This document shows, one piece after another, positions 8,682 through 17,625 of a stretch of 64,000 nt of DNA. Positions within the stretch are counted from its first letter, which is position 1. The number at the start of each line of letters is the position of its first letter. The translations under genes and the position numbers were made by a program. Below the pieces are notes generated by a model. That model did not search any database and was not told the origin of the DNA. It saw nothing but the letters and a program-made list of their open reading frames with translations. Source of the DNA: [Clostridium] clostridioforme AGR2157 (lineage in GTDB: Bacteria > Bacillota > Clostridia > Lachnospirales > Lachnospiraceae); the NCBI RefSeq assembly GCF_000424325.1, contig NZ_KE384163.1, positions 92,797 through 156,796 on the forward strand, given 5' to 3'.

Positions 8682-10427
8682 TCACCCCACCTCATTCAGC
8701 TCACACCCCGGCGACGCCACCAAAGAGTAATTGGTATGGTAAATCACGAATCCGGGCGCGGCTCCGGCTACCTTCTTGATGTTCTTTTTCTGGATGTAGT
8801 CGATTTCCACCTTGTCGTTGTCACGGCCCTTGGAATAGTAGGCGGCCAGGGCTCCGGCTTCTTCAAAGAGACGGTCGGGAAGGTCGGTGCGGCCCTCTGT
8901 CTTTGCGATGACATGGGAGCCGGGGATGCCTTTGGCGTGGAACCACCAGTCGTTGCCTGTTGCCAGTTTAAAGGTGAGTTCCTCATTCTGGTAGTTGTTC
9001 TTTCCTACGTAAATGTGGAAGCCGTCGGAGGAAATGTAGTGGAAGGGCTTGCTGGTGATTTTCGGCTTTTTGTCGCTTGAACGGCGCTTTTTGATATATC
9101 CGTACTCCATTAGCTCTTCCTTAATCTGTACCAGGTCGTTTTCGGCCAGGGCTATGTCAAGGGCGGAGCTGATGGATTCCAGATGGTCGATTTCAGCCTT
9201 GGTCTCCTTTGTCAGGTCTGTCAGGGCTTCATAGGTGCGCTTTAATTTGTTGTATTTGTCAAAGTGCTTTTTGGCATTGTCCTTTGCTGACAGCTGCGTG
9301 TCCAGAGGAATGGTGATTTCCTCGTTGGTGTAGTAGTTCAGACAGGTAAAGGATTTCTCGCCGCCGGTGAGCTCATAGCCGTATGTGTTCAGGAGTTCGC
9401 CGTATATGCGGTATTTTTCACGCTTTTCAGTGTCTTTCAGCTGCTTCATCTGCAAATCGTATTTTTTGTAGTTGCGCTCCAGGGCTGTCTGGACTATCCG
9501 GCGCAGGTCTGAGGACTTTTGGCGGATCCTGGTAATGGTGTCCCGGGAAGCATAGTACTCCTCCAGCAGATGGCTCATGGACTGGAAAGACTGGCTGTGG
9601 TAAGCGCCGCCCTCGTAACAGGTCAGGGGAAGGGCAGCGTATTCTACCGGGCCCTCTTCATCGAAGACAATGGCCGGCGCAAAACTCCCTTCCTTTACGT
9701 CCTCCATCACCAGGGAAAAGGTATGGTAAAGATGCAGAAGTTCTGTTTCAGACAATTCTGAGGCGCCGTAATCTGAGTCAATGCTTGCCAGGTGGCATAT
9801 TTCCTCGGCCATAATGGGGCTGATGCCTGTGAGATGGTTGTACAGGGCTTTCTGGACGGACATGGAGGAGGAGCCTACTGCCTGGCGGAAGGTTTCCTGG
9901 GTGACCGTAAGAGGATTTTCCTTGGCAACGGTCTGGGGGATGAAATAGGTTCGTCCCGGAAGTACCTCGCGGACAGAGCTGACCTGGGCGGACACATGCT
10001 TGATGCTGTCGATAATGGTGCCGTCCTCCTTACAGAAAATGATATTGCTGTGCTTTCCCATGATTTCCACAATCAGTTTCTTGCGGCACAGGTCCCCCAT
10101 CTCGTCTAAGTGCTCCAGCTCGAACTGGATGATGCGCTCTAAGCCGGGCTGGCTGATGTCCACGATTCTGGCACTTCCGATGTGCTTGCGCAGCAGCATG
10201 CAGAAATTAGGAGCTGTCATGGGGCTGGGTTTGTTTTTGTCCGTCAGGTAGATAAGGGGGAGGCTTGCGCTGGCCGATATCTGGAGGCGGTAATTTTCCT
10301 TGTTATTTTTAATGGCTATGAGAAGCTCGTCCTTCTCGGGCTGGGCAATTTTAGAAATGCGCCCGCCTCCAAGGGCTTCCTTGAACTCATGAACCAGGTT
10401 TGCTATGGTAATGCCGTCAAATGCCAT
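8682..10427 (-). CDS. rqcH: NFACT-family ribosome quality control factor RqcH
   Basis: RqcH (older names FbpA/YloA, fibronectin-binding-protein-like) binds stalled 50S subunits and recruits tRNA-Ala for C-terminal alanine tailing. The 581-residue product has the NFACT-N domain (MAFDGITIANLVHEFKEAL, PNFCMLLRKHIGSARI), a central helical/coiled-coil region with many Lys/Glu, and the C-terminal NFACT-R domain (NDWWFHAKGIPGSHVI). The start was set at the Met of MAFDGIT because it has a CAGGAG upstream and matches the family N-terminus; a longer in-frame extension exists but is unlikely. The gene converges on rpsU. Its 5' leader contains a GC-rich potential hairpin. Confidence 0.95.
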   Translation of the reverse strand: MAFDGITIANLVHEFKEALGGGRISKIAQPEKDELLIAIKNNKENYRLQISASASLPLIYLTDKNKPSPMTAPNFCMLLRKHIGSARIVDISQPGLERIIQFELEHLDEMGDLCRKKLIVEIMGKHSNIIFCKEDGTIIDSIKHVSAQVSSVREVLPGRTYFIPQTVAKENPLTVTQETFRQAVGSSSMSVQKALYNHLTGISPIMAEEICHLASIDSDYGASELSETELLHLYHTFSLVMEDVKEGSFAPAIVFDEEGPVEYAALPLTCYEGGAYHSQSFQSMSHLLEEYYASRDTITRIRQKSSDLRRIVQTALERNYKKYDLQMKQLKDTEKREKYRIYGELLNTYGYELTGGEKSFTCLNYYTNEEITIPLDTQLSAKDNAKKHFDKYNKLKRTYEALTDLTKETKAEIDHLESISSALDIALAENDLVQIKEELMEYGYIKKRRSSDKKPKITSKPFHYISSDGFHIYVGKNNYQNEELTFKLATGNDWWFHAKGIPGSHVIAKTEGRTDLPDRLFEEAGALAAYYSKGRDNDKVEIDYIQKKNIKKVAGAAPGFVIYHTNYSLVASPGCELNEVG

Positions 10428-10655
10428 ATGATATATACACTCCTGTCGGGCCTGTATTAACGCGGGAAATGCCGTCTGTACAGGGAACGGGGATGAACCG
10501 GAAGGTTCCCCGCTCCGGGGCATGTCCGGGCGCCGGGGCCGCTGAATATAAGAATACCATAATTTGAAGGAATAGAAAAGGCCTTGCAATTGAACTGCCG
10601 CGGAAATTGCTTATCGCAGAAATTGCTTTGCTGAACATTCTCCCTGAACATTCAC

Positions 10656-10681
10656 ACAAATTGCTTTGTTGAACAATTTGT
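10656..10681. promoter_or_regulatory. Inverted repeat touching the yicC -35 element
   Basis: ACAAATTG (10656-10663) and CAATTTGT (10674-10681) form a perfect 8-bp dyad with a 10-bp spacer. An upstream partial copy, AAATTGCTTTGCTGAACA at 10620-10637, repeats AAATTGCTTTGTTGAACA at 10658-10675. The position just before the -35 suggests an operator, but no regulator is identifiable. Confidence 0.4.
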
Positions 10682-10709
10682 TGACTTGATTCCCCAGATG
10701 AATTATAAT
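10681..10709 (+). promoter_or_regulatory. Sigma-A promoter of the yicC-gmk-rpoZ operon
   Basis: TTGACT (10681-10686), a 17-bp spacer and TATAAT (10704-10709) lie 41 bp before the yicC start. Confidence 0.8.
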
Positions 10710-10750
10710 ACTAACTAATTATGGATAAAAACGAAAGAGAGGCATTCGTT

Positions 10751-11629
10751 ATGTTAAAAAGCATGACTGGTTTCGGCAGATGCGAGAATGTGACGGACGA
10801 GTACAAGATTTCTGTCGAGATGAAGGCCGTTAATCACAGATATCTGGATTTAAGTATTAAGATGCCCAAGAAGTTCAATTATTTTGAAGCTTCCATCAGG
10901 ACACTCCTTAAGAAATATATCCAGAGGGGAAAAGTGGATTTGTTCATCAACTACGAGGATTACAGGTCAGGCAACATGTGCCTGAAGTACAACCGGGCGC
11001 TGGCTGCTGAATATATGGAGTACTTTAACAGGATGTCGGATGAGTTCGGCATCCAGAACGATGTGAAGGTGTCGGCCCTGGCCAAGTTTCCTGAGGTGCT
11101 TACCATGGAGCAGGTGCCGGACGACGAGGAGCATTTGTGGTTAATCCTTACGGGAGCCCTTAAGGAGGCCGCTGTCAAGTTTGTGGAGTCCAGGGAAATT
11201 GAGGGAGAACATCTTAAGAAGGATCTTTTGGGCAAGCTGGATTATATGGAAACGCTGGTGGATTTTATCGAAGAGCGTTCCCCGCAGATTTTAACAGAGT
11301 ACAGGAACAGGCTGGAGGACAAGGTAAAGGAGCTCTTAAGCAACACTGCCATGGAGGAGAGCCGTATTGCGGCGGAAGTTACCATCTATGCAGATAGGAT
11401 ATGTGTGGATGAGGAGACGGTGCGCCTCAGAAGCCATATAAACAACACCAGGAATGAGCTTTTAAGCGGAGAGAGTGTTGGCCGCAAGCTGGATTTCATT
11501 GCCCAGGAGATGAACCGGGAGGCTAATACCATCCTCTCCAAATCCACGGACCTGTCCATCTCGGACAAGGCCATTGCCCTTAAGACCGAGATAGAGAAGG
11601 TCAGGGAGCAGATACAGAATATTGAATAA
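10751..11629 (+). CDS. yicC: YicC/YloC-family endoribonuclease
   Basis: A 292-residue protein opening with the diagnostic MLKSMTGFGR, followed by VEMKAVNHRYLD. It ends with the conserved C-terminal half (DRICVDEETVRLRSHINN, GRKLDFIAQEMNREANT, KAIALKTEIEKVREQIQNIE). Members are RNA endonucleases implicated in RNA turnover. The ATG at 10751 follows an AAGAGAGG ribosome-binding site by 8 bp; an ATG at 10721 overlaps the promoter region and is rejected. First gene of an operon with gmk and rpoZ, as in other Firmicutes; no remA-like gene lies between yicC and gmk here. Confidence 0.93.
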   Translation: MLKSMTGFGRCENVTDEYKISVEMKAVNHRYLDLSIKMPKKFNYFEASIRTLLKKYIQRGKVDLFINYEDYRSGNMCLKYNRALAAEYMEYFNRMSDEFGIQNDVKVSALAKFPEVLTMEQVPDDEEHLWLILTGALKEAAVKFVESREIEGEHLKKDLLGKLDYMETLVDFIEERSPQILTEYRNRLEDKVKELLSNTAMEESRIAAEVTIYADRICVDEETVRLRSHINNTRNELLSGESVGRKLDFIAQEMNREANTILSKSTDLSISDKAIALKTEIEKVREQIQNIE

Positions 11630-11672
11630 GAACATACAAATAAGTACATTGAAAAGTCAGGGAGAGCATACC

Positions 11673-12305
11673 ATGAACCAGCAGGGAATTTTAGTGGTAG
11701 TATCCGGATTTTCCGGAGCAGGAAAGGGAACACTCATGAAAGAGCTTCTAAAGCGGTATGACAATTATGCATTGTCTGTATCCGCCACCACAAGGCAGCC
11801 CAGGGAAGGAGAAAAGGACGGGGAGGATTATTTCTTCGTCAGCAGGGAATATTTTCAGCAGATGATAGAGGAAGGACGTCTGGTGGAGTACGCGCAGTAC
11901 GTGAACCATTACTATGGCACGCCCAGGGACTATGTGGAGAAAAAGATGGCAGAGGGAAAGGACGTAATTCTGGAGATTGAGATACAGGGTGCCCTTAAGG
12001 TGAAGAAGCGCTTTCCTGATGCGCTGCTGATTTTCGTCACACCGCCTAGTGCCCAGGAGCTTCGCCGCCGTCTGGTGGGCAGGGGAACAGAGACCATTGA
12101 GGTCATAGGTGCCAGGCTCCGCCGTGCGGCTGAGGAGGCGTCGGGCATGGAAGCCTATGATTACCTGCTGATTAATGACGAGATTGATGCATGTGTGGAG
12201 CAGATGCATCAGCTCATTACACTGCAGCACAGTAAAACCTGCTATCATCTGGACTTCCTGAGCAGGATGCGGGAAGAGCTTTATCACCTGGATGACAGAC
12301 AGTAA
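11673..12305 (+). CDS. gmk: Guanylate kinase
   Basis: GMP kinase (GMP + ATP to GDP + ADP). The 210-residue product has the P-loop GFSGAGKGTL near the N-terminus, the GMP-binding motif SATTRQPREGEKDGEDYFF, and the conserved EIEIQGALKVK and LLINDEIDACVEQ segments. The ATG at 11673 lies 8 bp after GGGAG, and the preceding in-frame TTG is rejected. Second gene of the yicC operon. Confidence 0.97.
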   Translation: MNQQGILVVVSGFSGAGKGTLMKELLKRYDNYALSVSATTRQPREGEKDGEDYFFVSREYFQQMIEEGRLVEYAQYVNHYYGTPRDYVEKKMAEGKDVILEIEIQGALKVKKRFPDALLIFVTPPSAQELRRRLVGRGTETIEVIGARLRRAAEEASGMEAYDYLLINDEIDACVEQMHQLITLQHSKTCYHLDFLSRMREELYHLDDRQ

Positions 12306-12349
12306 ACCATTTATAAAAGTCATATAACAATTTGAAAGGGGAATGTAAT

Positions 12350-12613
12350 ATGTTACATCCATCATACACCGATTTAATCAACGTAGTAAACAGTGATATT
12401 GAGCCCGGAGAGCAGCCGGTGGTACAGAGCCGTTATTCCATCGTCATTGCAGCGTCCAGGCGTGCCAGACAGCTCATCGCAGGGGAGGACCCCATGGTTG
12501 CCGGAGCAGCAGGAAAGAAGCCGCTGTCCATTGCCATTGATGAACTGTATCACCAGAAGGTGAAAATCCTTCCGGAGGAAGAGACAACGGAAGAGGAAGA
12601 GCAGAACGCATAA
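12350..12613 (+). CDS. rpoZ: RNA polymerase omega subunit
   Basis: Omega helps assemble and stabilise RNA polymerase. The 87-residue protein begins MLHPSYTDLI and has the conserved RYSIVIAASRRARQL motif. An acidic C-terminal tail (EEETTEEEEQN) follows the region LSIAIDELYHQKVKI. An AAAGGGGA ribosome-binding site lies 7 bp upstream of the chosen ATG. Position directly after gmk is typical. Confidence 0.95.
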   Translation: MLHPSYTDLINVVNSDIEPGEQPVVQSRYSIVIAASRRARQLIAGEDPMVAGAAGKKPLSIAIDELYHQKVKILPEEETTEEEEQNA

Positions 12614-12709
12614 ATCATAAGCCGTCTCCTGTACAGGGAAGCATTTTGGGTCATTCCCGGTGCTGCCCGGACAGAGATGGCTTAAATGTTCATTAGGAGT
12701 TATTTTTAT

Positions 12710-14065
12710 ATGGAGAATATAAAGTTATTTTGCGTATCCCTGGGATGTGATAAGAATCTGGTGGATACAGAGAAGATGCTGGGACTGTTAAACGGACAGG
12801 GCATCATTTTTACGGACGACGAGACAGAGGCGGATGTGATACTGGTCAACACCTGCTGTTTTATCGGCGATGCCAAGGAGGAAAGCGTCAACACCATCCT
12901 GGAAATGGCCCGGTATAAGGAGGAGGGGAATCTAAAGGCACTACTGGTGGCAGGATGTCTGGCCCAGAGATATAAGCAGGAAATTCTGGATGAGATACCT
13001 GAGGTGGACGCCATCCTTGGGACAACCTCCTATGAGGAGGTGGCAAAGGTGCTGGAGCAGGTGCTCACGGGAAGGTCAGGAACCCATCTTTCCTGTTTCC
13101 ACGATTTGAGCGAGCTTCCCCAGGTGGAAGCCAGGCGTGTGGTCACCACCGGCGGTCATTATGCCTTCCTTAAAATCGCGGAAGGCTGTGACAAGCGCTG
13201 TACTTATTGCATCATCCCTTATTTAAGGGGTCCCTACCGCAGCGTCCCCATAGAGCAGCTGGTGGCGGAGGCCAGGCAGCTGGCGGAGGCAGGCGTTAAA
13301 GAGCTGATTCTGGTGGCGCAGGAAACAACCCTTTACGGCAAGGACCTTTATGGGGAGAAATGCCTTCCGAGACTTCTTAAGGAGCTGGCAAAGATTCCGG
13401 GAATCTACTGGATTCGCATTCAGTACTGCTATCCGGAGGAAATCACGGATGAGCTCATAGAGACCATCCGGACAGAGGAAAAGGTGTGCAACTATCTGGA
13501 TATGCCCATCCAGCATGCCAGCGACCGGATTCTTAAGCGCATGGGACGCAGGACCAACAAGGAAGAACTGATGGAGCGCATCGGAAAACTCAGGCAGGAG
13601 ATTCCGGATATTGCCATCCGGACCACCCTGATTTCGGGCTTTCCGGGAGAGACTGAGAGCGACCATGAGGAACTGATGGACTTTGTCAATGAGATGGAGT
13701 TTGAGCGTCTGGGGGTATTTGCTTATTCCGCTGAGGAGGACACACCGGCCTTCTCCTATCCCGACCAGGTGCCGGAGGAGGTGAAGGAGGAGCGCAGGGA
13801 CCAGATCATGGAGCTGCAGCAGGACATTGCATTTGAACACTGTGAGAACATGGTAGGCAGGGTGCTTACGGTCCTCATAGAAGGAAAGGTGGTGGACGAG
13901 CCAGCCTATGTGGGACGGACTTACATGGACGCGCCGAATGTGGACGGTCTGATATTTGTGAACGGGGATGTTGAACTGATGTCAGGCGACTTTGTGAGGG
14001 TTAAGGTAACAGGAGCCGCTGAATATGATTTGATAGGAGAGGTGTATGATGAATCTGCCCAATAA
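12710..14065 (+). CDS. rimO: Ribosomal protein S12 methylthiotransferase RimO
   Basis: RimO is a radical-SAM enzyme that methylthiolates the conserved aspartate of ribosomal protein S12. The 451-residue product has the MTTase N-terminal domain with three cysteines (LGCDKN, NTCCFIGDAKEES, AGCLAQRY), the radical SAM cluster motif CDKRCTYC, and a C-terminal TRAM domain with YVGRTYMDAPNVDG. The sequence RGPYRS after the SAM cluster fits RimO rather than MiaB. The start at 12710 has TAGGAG 10 bp upstream. It overlaps pgsA by 20 bp. Confidence 0.95.
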   Translation: MENIKLFCVSLGCDKNLVDTEKMLGLLNGQGIIFTDDETEADVILVNTCCFIGDAKEESVNTILEMARYKEEGNLKALLVAGCLAQRYKQEILDEIPEVDAILGTTSYEEVAKVLEQVLTGRSGTHLSCFHDLSELPQVEARRVVTTGGHYAFLKIAEGCDKRCTYCIIPYLRGPYRSVPIEQLVAEARQLAEAGVKELILVAQETTLYGKDLYGEKCLPRLLKELAKIPGIYWIRIQYCYPEEITDELIETIRTEEKVCNYLDMPIQHASDRILKRMGRRTNKEELMERIGKLRQEIPDIAIRTTLISGFPGETESDHEELMDFVNEMEFERLGVFAYSAEEDTPAFSYPDQVPEEVKEERRDQIMELQQDIAFEHCENMVGRVLTVLIEGKVVDEPAYVGRTYMDAPNVDGLIFVNGDVELMSGDFVRVKVTGAAEYDLIGEVYDESAQ

Positions 14066-14591
14066 ACTGACGATTATAAGAGCGTGTTTGATTCCATTTT
14101 TTGTTGCGGCCCTGCTGTTTGATCACGGCAATAACTATACCATGCGTATTGTGGCAAATGTGCTGTTCATTGTGGCCAGTCTCACGGATTTGTTTGACGG
14201 CAGGATTGCCAGGAAGTACAACCTGGTGACCAACTTTGGTAAATTTATGGACCCGCTGGCAGACAAGCTGCTGGTTTGTTCCGCGCTGATTTGCCTGATT
14301 GAGCTGGGACAGCTCCCTGCCTGGGTTGTCATCATTATCATCAGCCGCGAGTTCATCATCAGCGGATTCCGTCTGGTGGCAGCGGATAACGGCGTGGTCA
14401 TAGCAGCCAGCTACTGGGGCAAATTTAAGACCACCTTCCAGATGACGGCTGTCATCCTGCTGATTTTTAATATCCCGGCCCTGACGCTGGTGACCAACAT
14501 TGTGGTTGTCATTGCAGTTGCACTGACCATCATATCCCTGGTGGATTATGTGGCAAAGAATATGAAAATCCTGACAGAGGGAGGTATGTAG
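14046..14591 (+). CDS. pgsA: CDP-diacylglycerol--glycerol-3-phosphate 3-phosphatidyltransferase
   Basis: PgsA makes phosphatidylglycerol phosphate, the committed step to phosphatidylglycerol and cardiolipin. The 181-residue membrane protein carries the CDP-alcohol phosphatidyltransferase signature DG-x2-AR-x8-G-x3-D-x3-D in DLFDGRIARKYNL...GKFMDPLADK. Several hydrophobic helices follow. The start overlaps the end of rimO and uses AGGAG at 14035-14039; a second ATG three bases on is equally possible. Confidence 0.95.
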   Translation: MMNLPNKLTIIRACLIPFFVAALLFDHGNNYTMRIVANVLFIVASLTDLFDGRIARKYNLVTNFGKFMDPLADKLLVCSALICLIELGQLPAWVVIIIISREFIISGFRLVAADNGVVIAASYWGKFKTTFQMTAVILLIFNIPALTLVTNIVVVIAVALTIISLVDYVAKNMKILTEGGM

Positions 14592-14592
14592 C

Positions 14593-15837
14593 ATGACAGT
14601 GGAACTCATATCCGTGGGGACTGAGATTCTTATGGGGAATATTGTAAACAGCAACACCCAGTTCCTGGCTGAGAAATGCGCCATGCTTGGATTCGATCTG
14701 TTTTTCCAGGTCACGGTGGGGGATAATTATGACAGGATGATGTCCGTGGTGCGCCAGGGGCTTTCACGTTCGGACATTCTCATACTGACAGGAGGCCTGG
14801 GACCCACAGAGGATGATTTGACAAAGGAGGTCTGTGCCGATGCCTTCGGCATGCCTTTGGCGGAGGATGCCCATACCAGGGAGCATCTGACAGAATTCTT
14901 CAGGAATAACATTTACAGGCACATTCCGGACAACAACTGGAAGATGGCCACAGTCCCCCAGGGGGCACTGGTGCTGGACAATGCCAACGGCATGGCCCCG
15001 GGTCTGATTCTGGAAAAGGACGGCAGGACCGCTATCCTGCTTCCGGGACCTCCCAATGAACTGTATCCCATGTTCAACGGGCAGGTGTTTCCTTATCTTC
15101 AGCAAAAGCAGAATGCGGTGCTGGTATCCAGTATGGTGAAAATCTGCGGATACGGCGAAAGCCAGGTAGAGGATATGCTCCTGGACCTGATTGACGCCCA
15201 GACCAATCCCACCATTGCCACCTACGCCAAGACAGCAGAGGTGCATTTAAGGATTACTGCCAGGGCGGAAAGCCGGGAGGAGGGGCTGGCTCTCATTGCG
15301 CCTGTGGAGAAGGAGATAGAAGACCGTTTTAAGGAAGCTGTTTACACTACGGATGAACAGGTGAGTCTTGAGATGGCAGTGGCGGATTTGTTAAAACGGA
15401 ATCATCTGACCATGTGCACTGCCGAGTCCTGTACCGGAGGCATGATAGCGGCCAGAATGGTGAATGTGCCCGGGGTATCCGACGTGTTTATGGAAGGCAT
15501 GGTGACATATTCAAATGAAGCCAAAATGCGCCTTCTGGGAGTACGTGAGGGCACTTTAAAAGCCCACGGCGCTGTCAGTGAAGAGACTGCCAGGGAGATG
15601 GCGGAGGGCGGAGTGAAGGCCAGCGGTACTGACCTCTGTGTGGCCACCACCGGCATAGCAGGACCGGACGGCGGTACGGATCAAAAACCTGTTGGGCTGG
15701 TGTACATGGCCTGCTGCCTGAGGGGAAAGACCTGCGTCAAGAGATACCAGTTTAAGGGCAACCGGGAAAAGGTGCGGGAACAGGCCATGATGAAGGCACT
15801 GGACCTGGCGCGCCTTTGTATACTGGGTAAGAATTAA
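14593..15837 (+). CDS. cinA: CinA family protein (competence/damage-inducible protein A)
   Basis: A 414-residue two-domain protein. The N-terminal MoaB/MogA-like (COG1058) domain, with MTVELISVGTEILMGNIVN and TGGLGPTEDDLT, acts as a pyrophosphatase in the family. The C-terminal CinA domain (CTAESCTGGMIAARM, GIAGPDGGT) belongs to the NMN deamidase family. It is probably involved in NAD/ADP-ribose salvage. It starts one base after the pgsA stop, with GGGAGG 8 bp before the ATG. In Bacillus recA normally follows cinA; here it does not. Confidence 0.94.
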   Translation: MTVELISVGTEILMGNIVNSNTQFLAEKCAMLGFDLFFQVTVGDNYDRMMSVVRQGLSRSDILILTGGLGPTEDDLTKEVCADAFGMPLAEDAHTREHLTEFFRNNIYRHIPDNNWKMATVPQGALVLDNANGMAPGLILEKDGRTAILLPGPPNELYPMFNGQVFPYLQQKQNAVLVSSMVKICGYGESQVEDMLLDLIDAQTNPTIATYAKTAEVHLRITARAESREEGLALIAPVEKEIEDRFKEAVYTTDEQVSLEMAVADLLKRNHLTMCTAESCTGGMIAARMVNVPGVSDVFMEGMVTYSNEAKMRLLGVREGTLKAHGAVSEETAREMAEGGVKASGTDLCVATTGIAGPDGGTDQKPVGLVYMACCLRGKTCVKRYQFKGNREKVREQAMMKALDLARLCILGKN

Positions 15838-15899
15838 ATATCAGGCGTATATATCATCATTGTTTATTATGTGAAAATAAGTTCCGGGAGGAATGGGTT

Positions 15900-17237
15900 T
15901 TGGAATCAAGACGAAGGAAGAAACAGATTTCAGCGGCCTGCCACTATGCATATACGCGGCTGGCTCTGAATTATTATATGTACTATGAGGTAACTCTGGA
16001 AGGGGACTTTTTAAGCAGGCTGGAGAGACTGAGCAAACGGTATCACGGTCTGTTAAAGGATTTCCTGGAGGGAAGCCTGAAGCTGGAGGAGCTGAATTGC
16101 CTGAGGGATGAGACAGCCTCGGCTATGGAGACCAATACCGCTTATGCGGATGTTTTTCAGGCGTATGAATATGTGCTGAACCGTCTGGAAGGGCGTTTTG
16201 AGCCCCAGCTCATGGGAAACAGAAATGTCCAGCCGGATGAGGAGGAATGGACAGCGGAAATCATGGCCTATATCATGGACACAGACGAGGCAATGGTTGT
16301 CAATGAACGGATACAGTCCGTGGTAGGCCAGCTTCCCATACGGCTTACCAGGAATAAATTCTTTGCCATGGTGGAGGAGGGGATGTCTGTCTATAAGGGC
16401 GGACCGGTCTCCGGCCTGGATGATATGCTGTATATCCTGCGGTCTGAGGCCATGCTGGTGCGGCCGGAGGACATGGAGACAGGATACGAGGACCTTTACT
16501 CCATTCTCAGGGAATTTGAAAAGACGGATTTTAAGGCCATCACAGCAGAGGAATACCGGCATCTGACAGCCGAGATGGAGCGGGCAGGACAGATTCTCAT
16601 GGATACCACAGGGGAACTGATGTTGTTCATGGATTTGATAAATGACCTTTATGTGCTTGTGCTTTCCAGAAAATGGGCGATGATGGAGGTATCGGAGGAG
16701 AGCCTGTTAAAAGGGCTCCTGTCAGCGGTTCAGTCTCTTTTTGAGGAAGGGGCCGTAAAGGCCATTCCCCAGGAACTGACAGATAAGCTGTCCATGCTGG
16801 AGGGAAAGCAGGAGACTTACTTTGAGCAGTGGATGCGTCTGGAGACAGAGGTTAAGAGCGCGGCAGATGGCTTGGATGAGGACGGGGAAATTCTCCGGAA
16901 GATTGACCTGCTCATGTCGGGCAGTTCCTTCATGTCCCTGGAGCGTCCGGAAGACAGGGCGGACCAGAAGGTGGACGAAGAACTGATGGCCGGGAAGCTG
17001 GAGCGCTTCTTTGGGGAGCTGTCAGCTGCCTGGGAAGGAAAACCAAAGGTCCTTATCAGGGCTGTGATGTCCAAGATTCTGTCCAGGCTGCCGGTCTTTT
17101 TCGATTCCCTGGAGGAAGTGCGTCAGTATGTGGAAGGAAGTCTAAGAAGCTGTTCCGATGGGAAGGAAAAAGAGATTTCCATGGGTATTATACGCATGAT
17201 GATGGAACAGGATAGATTTGACCTGGAAGATTATTAG
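15900..17237 (+). CDS. Conserved hypothetical protein, 445 aa
   Basis: The family is not recognised. The protein is soluble, rich in Glu, Met and Leu, and predicted almost entirely helical, with no signal peptide or long hydrophobic stretch. It opens with ESRRRKKQISAACHYAYTRLALNYYMYYE. No catalytic motif is evident. A TTG start at 15900 is chosen because a strong GGGAGG sits 8 bp before it; the ATG at 15893 is out of frame. It lies between cinA and the 107-aa unknown gene that leads into ytfI-ytfJ, so a link to sporulation or the envelope is possible but only by context. Confidence 0.8.
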   Translation: MESRRRKKQISAACHYAYTRLALNYYMYYEVTLEGDFLSRLERLSKRYHGLLKDFLEGSLKLEELNCLRDETASAMETNTAYADVFQAYEYVLNRLEGRFEPQLMGNRNVQPDEEEWTAEIMAYIMDTDEAMVVNERIQSVVGQLPIRLTRNKFFAMVEEGMSVYKGGPVSGLDDMLYILRSEAMLVRPEDMETGYEDLYSILREFEKTDFKAITAEEYRHLTAEMERAGQILMDTTGELMLFMDLINDLYVLVLSRKWAMMEVSEESLLKGLLSAVQSLFEEGAVKAIPQELTDKLSMLEGKQETYFEQWMRLETEVKSAADGLDEDGEILRKIDLLMSGSSFMSLERPEDRADQKVDEELMAGKLERFFGELSAAWEGKPKVLIRAVMSKILSRLPVFFDSLEEVRQYVEGSLRSCSDGKEKEISMGIIRMMMEQDRFDLEDY

Positions 17238-17301
17238 GACGCGCCTTGGCGGAAATGGGTTTCAGACATGGCCTGGCGCGCAGACAGAGGGAGATGGATG
17301 A

Positions 17302-17625
17302 ATGCGCTGGTGGGAGCATCTATATATGGGAGACAGGGCCGGGCGGCACCGGGCCAGGGTCCTCATGGGAATCCGCGAAAGGAAGCTCATGCCGGACACC
17401 TATGTGATTACTCTTCCTCAGAGTGGGAATCATATACTTGACATACGGCCTGTGATGCTGCTGACAGAGGAAGAGCGGAAGGCAGAGGATTTCCTGATTT
17501 TAGGCGTGGCCGAGGGATACGGGGAAGCATGTGAGGTAGTCCGCGCCATGGTGGATGATATGTACCGGCATACGGATGGTTTTAACTGGAAATCATATAT
17601 GTCGTACCTGGAGGAGGCAAGATGA
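17302..17625 (+). CDS. Conserved hypothetical protein, 107 aa
   Basis: Not recognised. A small mixed alpha/beta protein (MRWWEHLYMGDRAG..., TYVITLPQSGNHILDI, LGVAEGYGEACEVVRAM) without signal or membrane segment. It has a good GAGGGAGATGG before the ATG and ends in a 4-bp ATGA overlap with ytfI, implying translational coupling. It probably works in the same process as the ytfI-ytfJ pair. Confidence 0.8.
   Translation: MRWWEHLYMGDRAGRHRARVLMGIRERKLMPDTYVITLPQSGNHILDIRPVMLLTEEERKAEDFLILGVAEGYGEACEVVRAMVDDMYRHTDGFNWKSYMSYLEEAR

Noticed and set aside
8535-9080. Rightward reading frame opposite the end of rqcH
   Set aside because: It lies antisense to the conserved NFACT-R domain of rqcH, has no ribosome-binding site, and matches no family.
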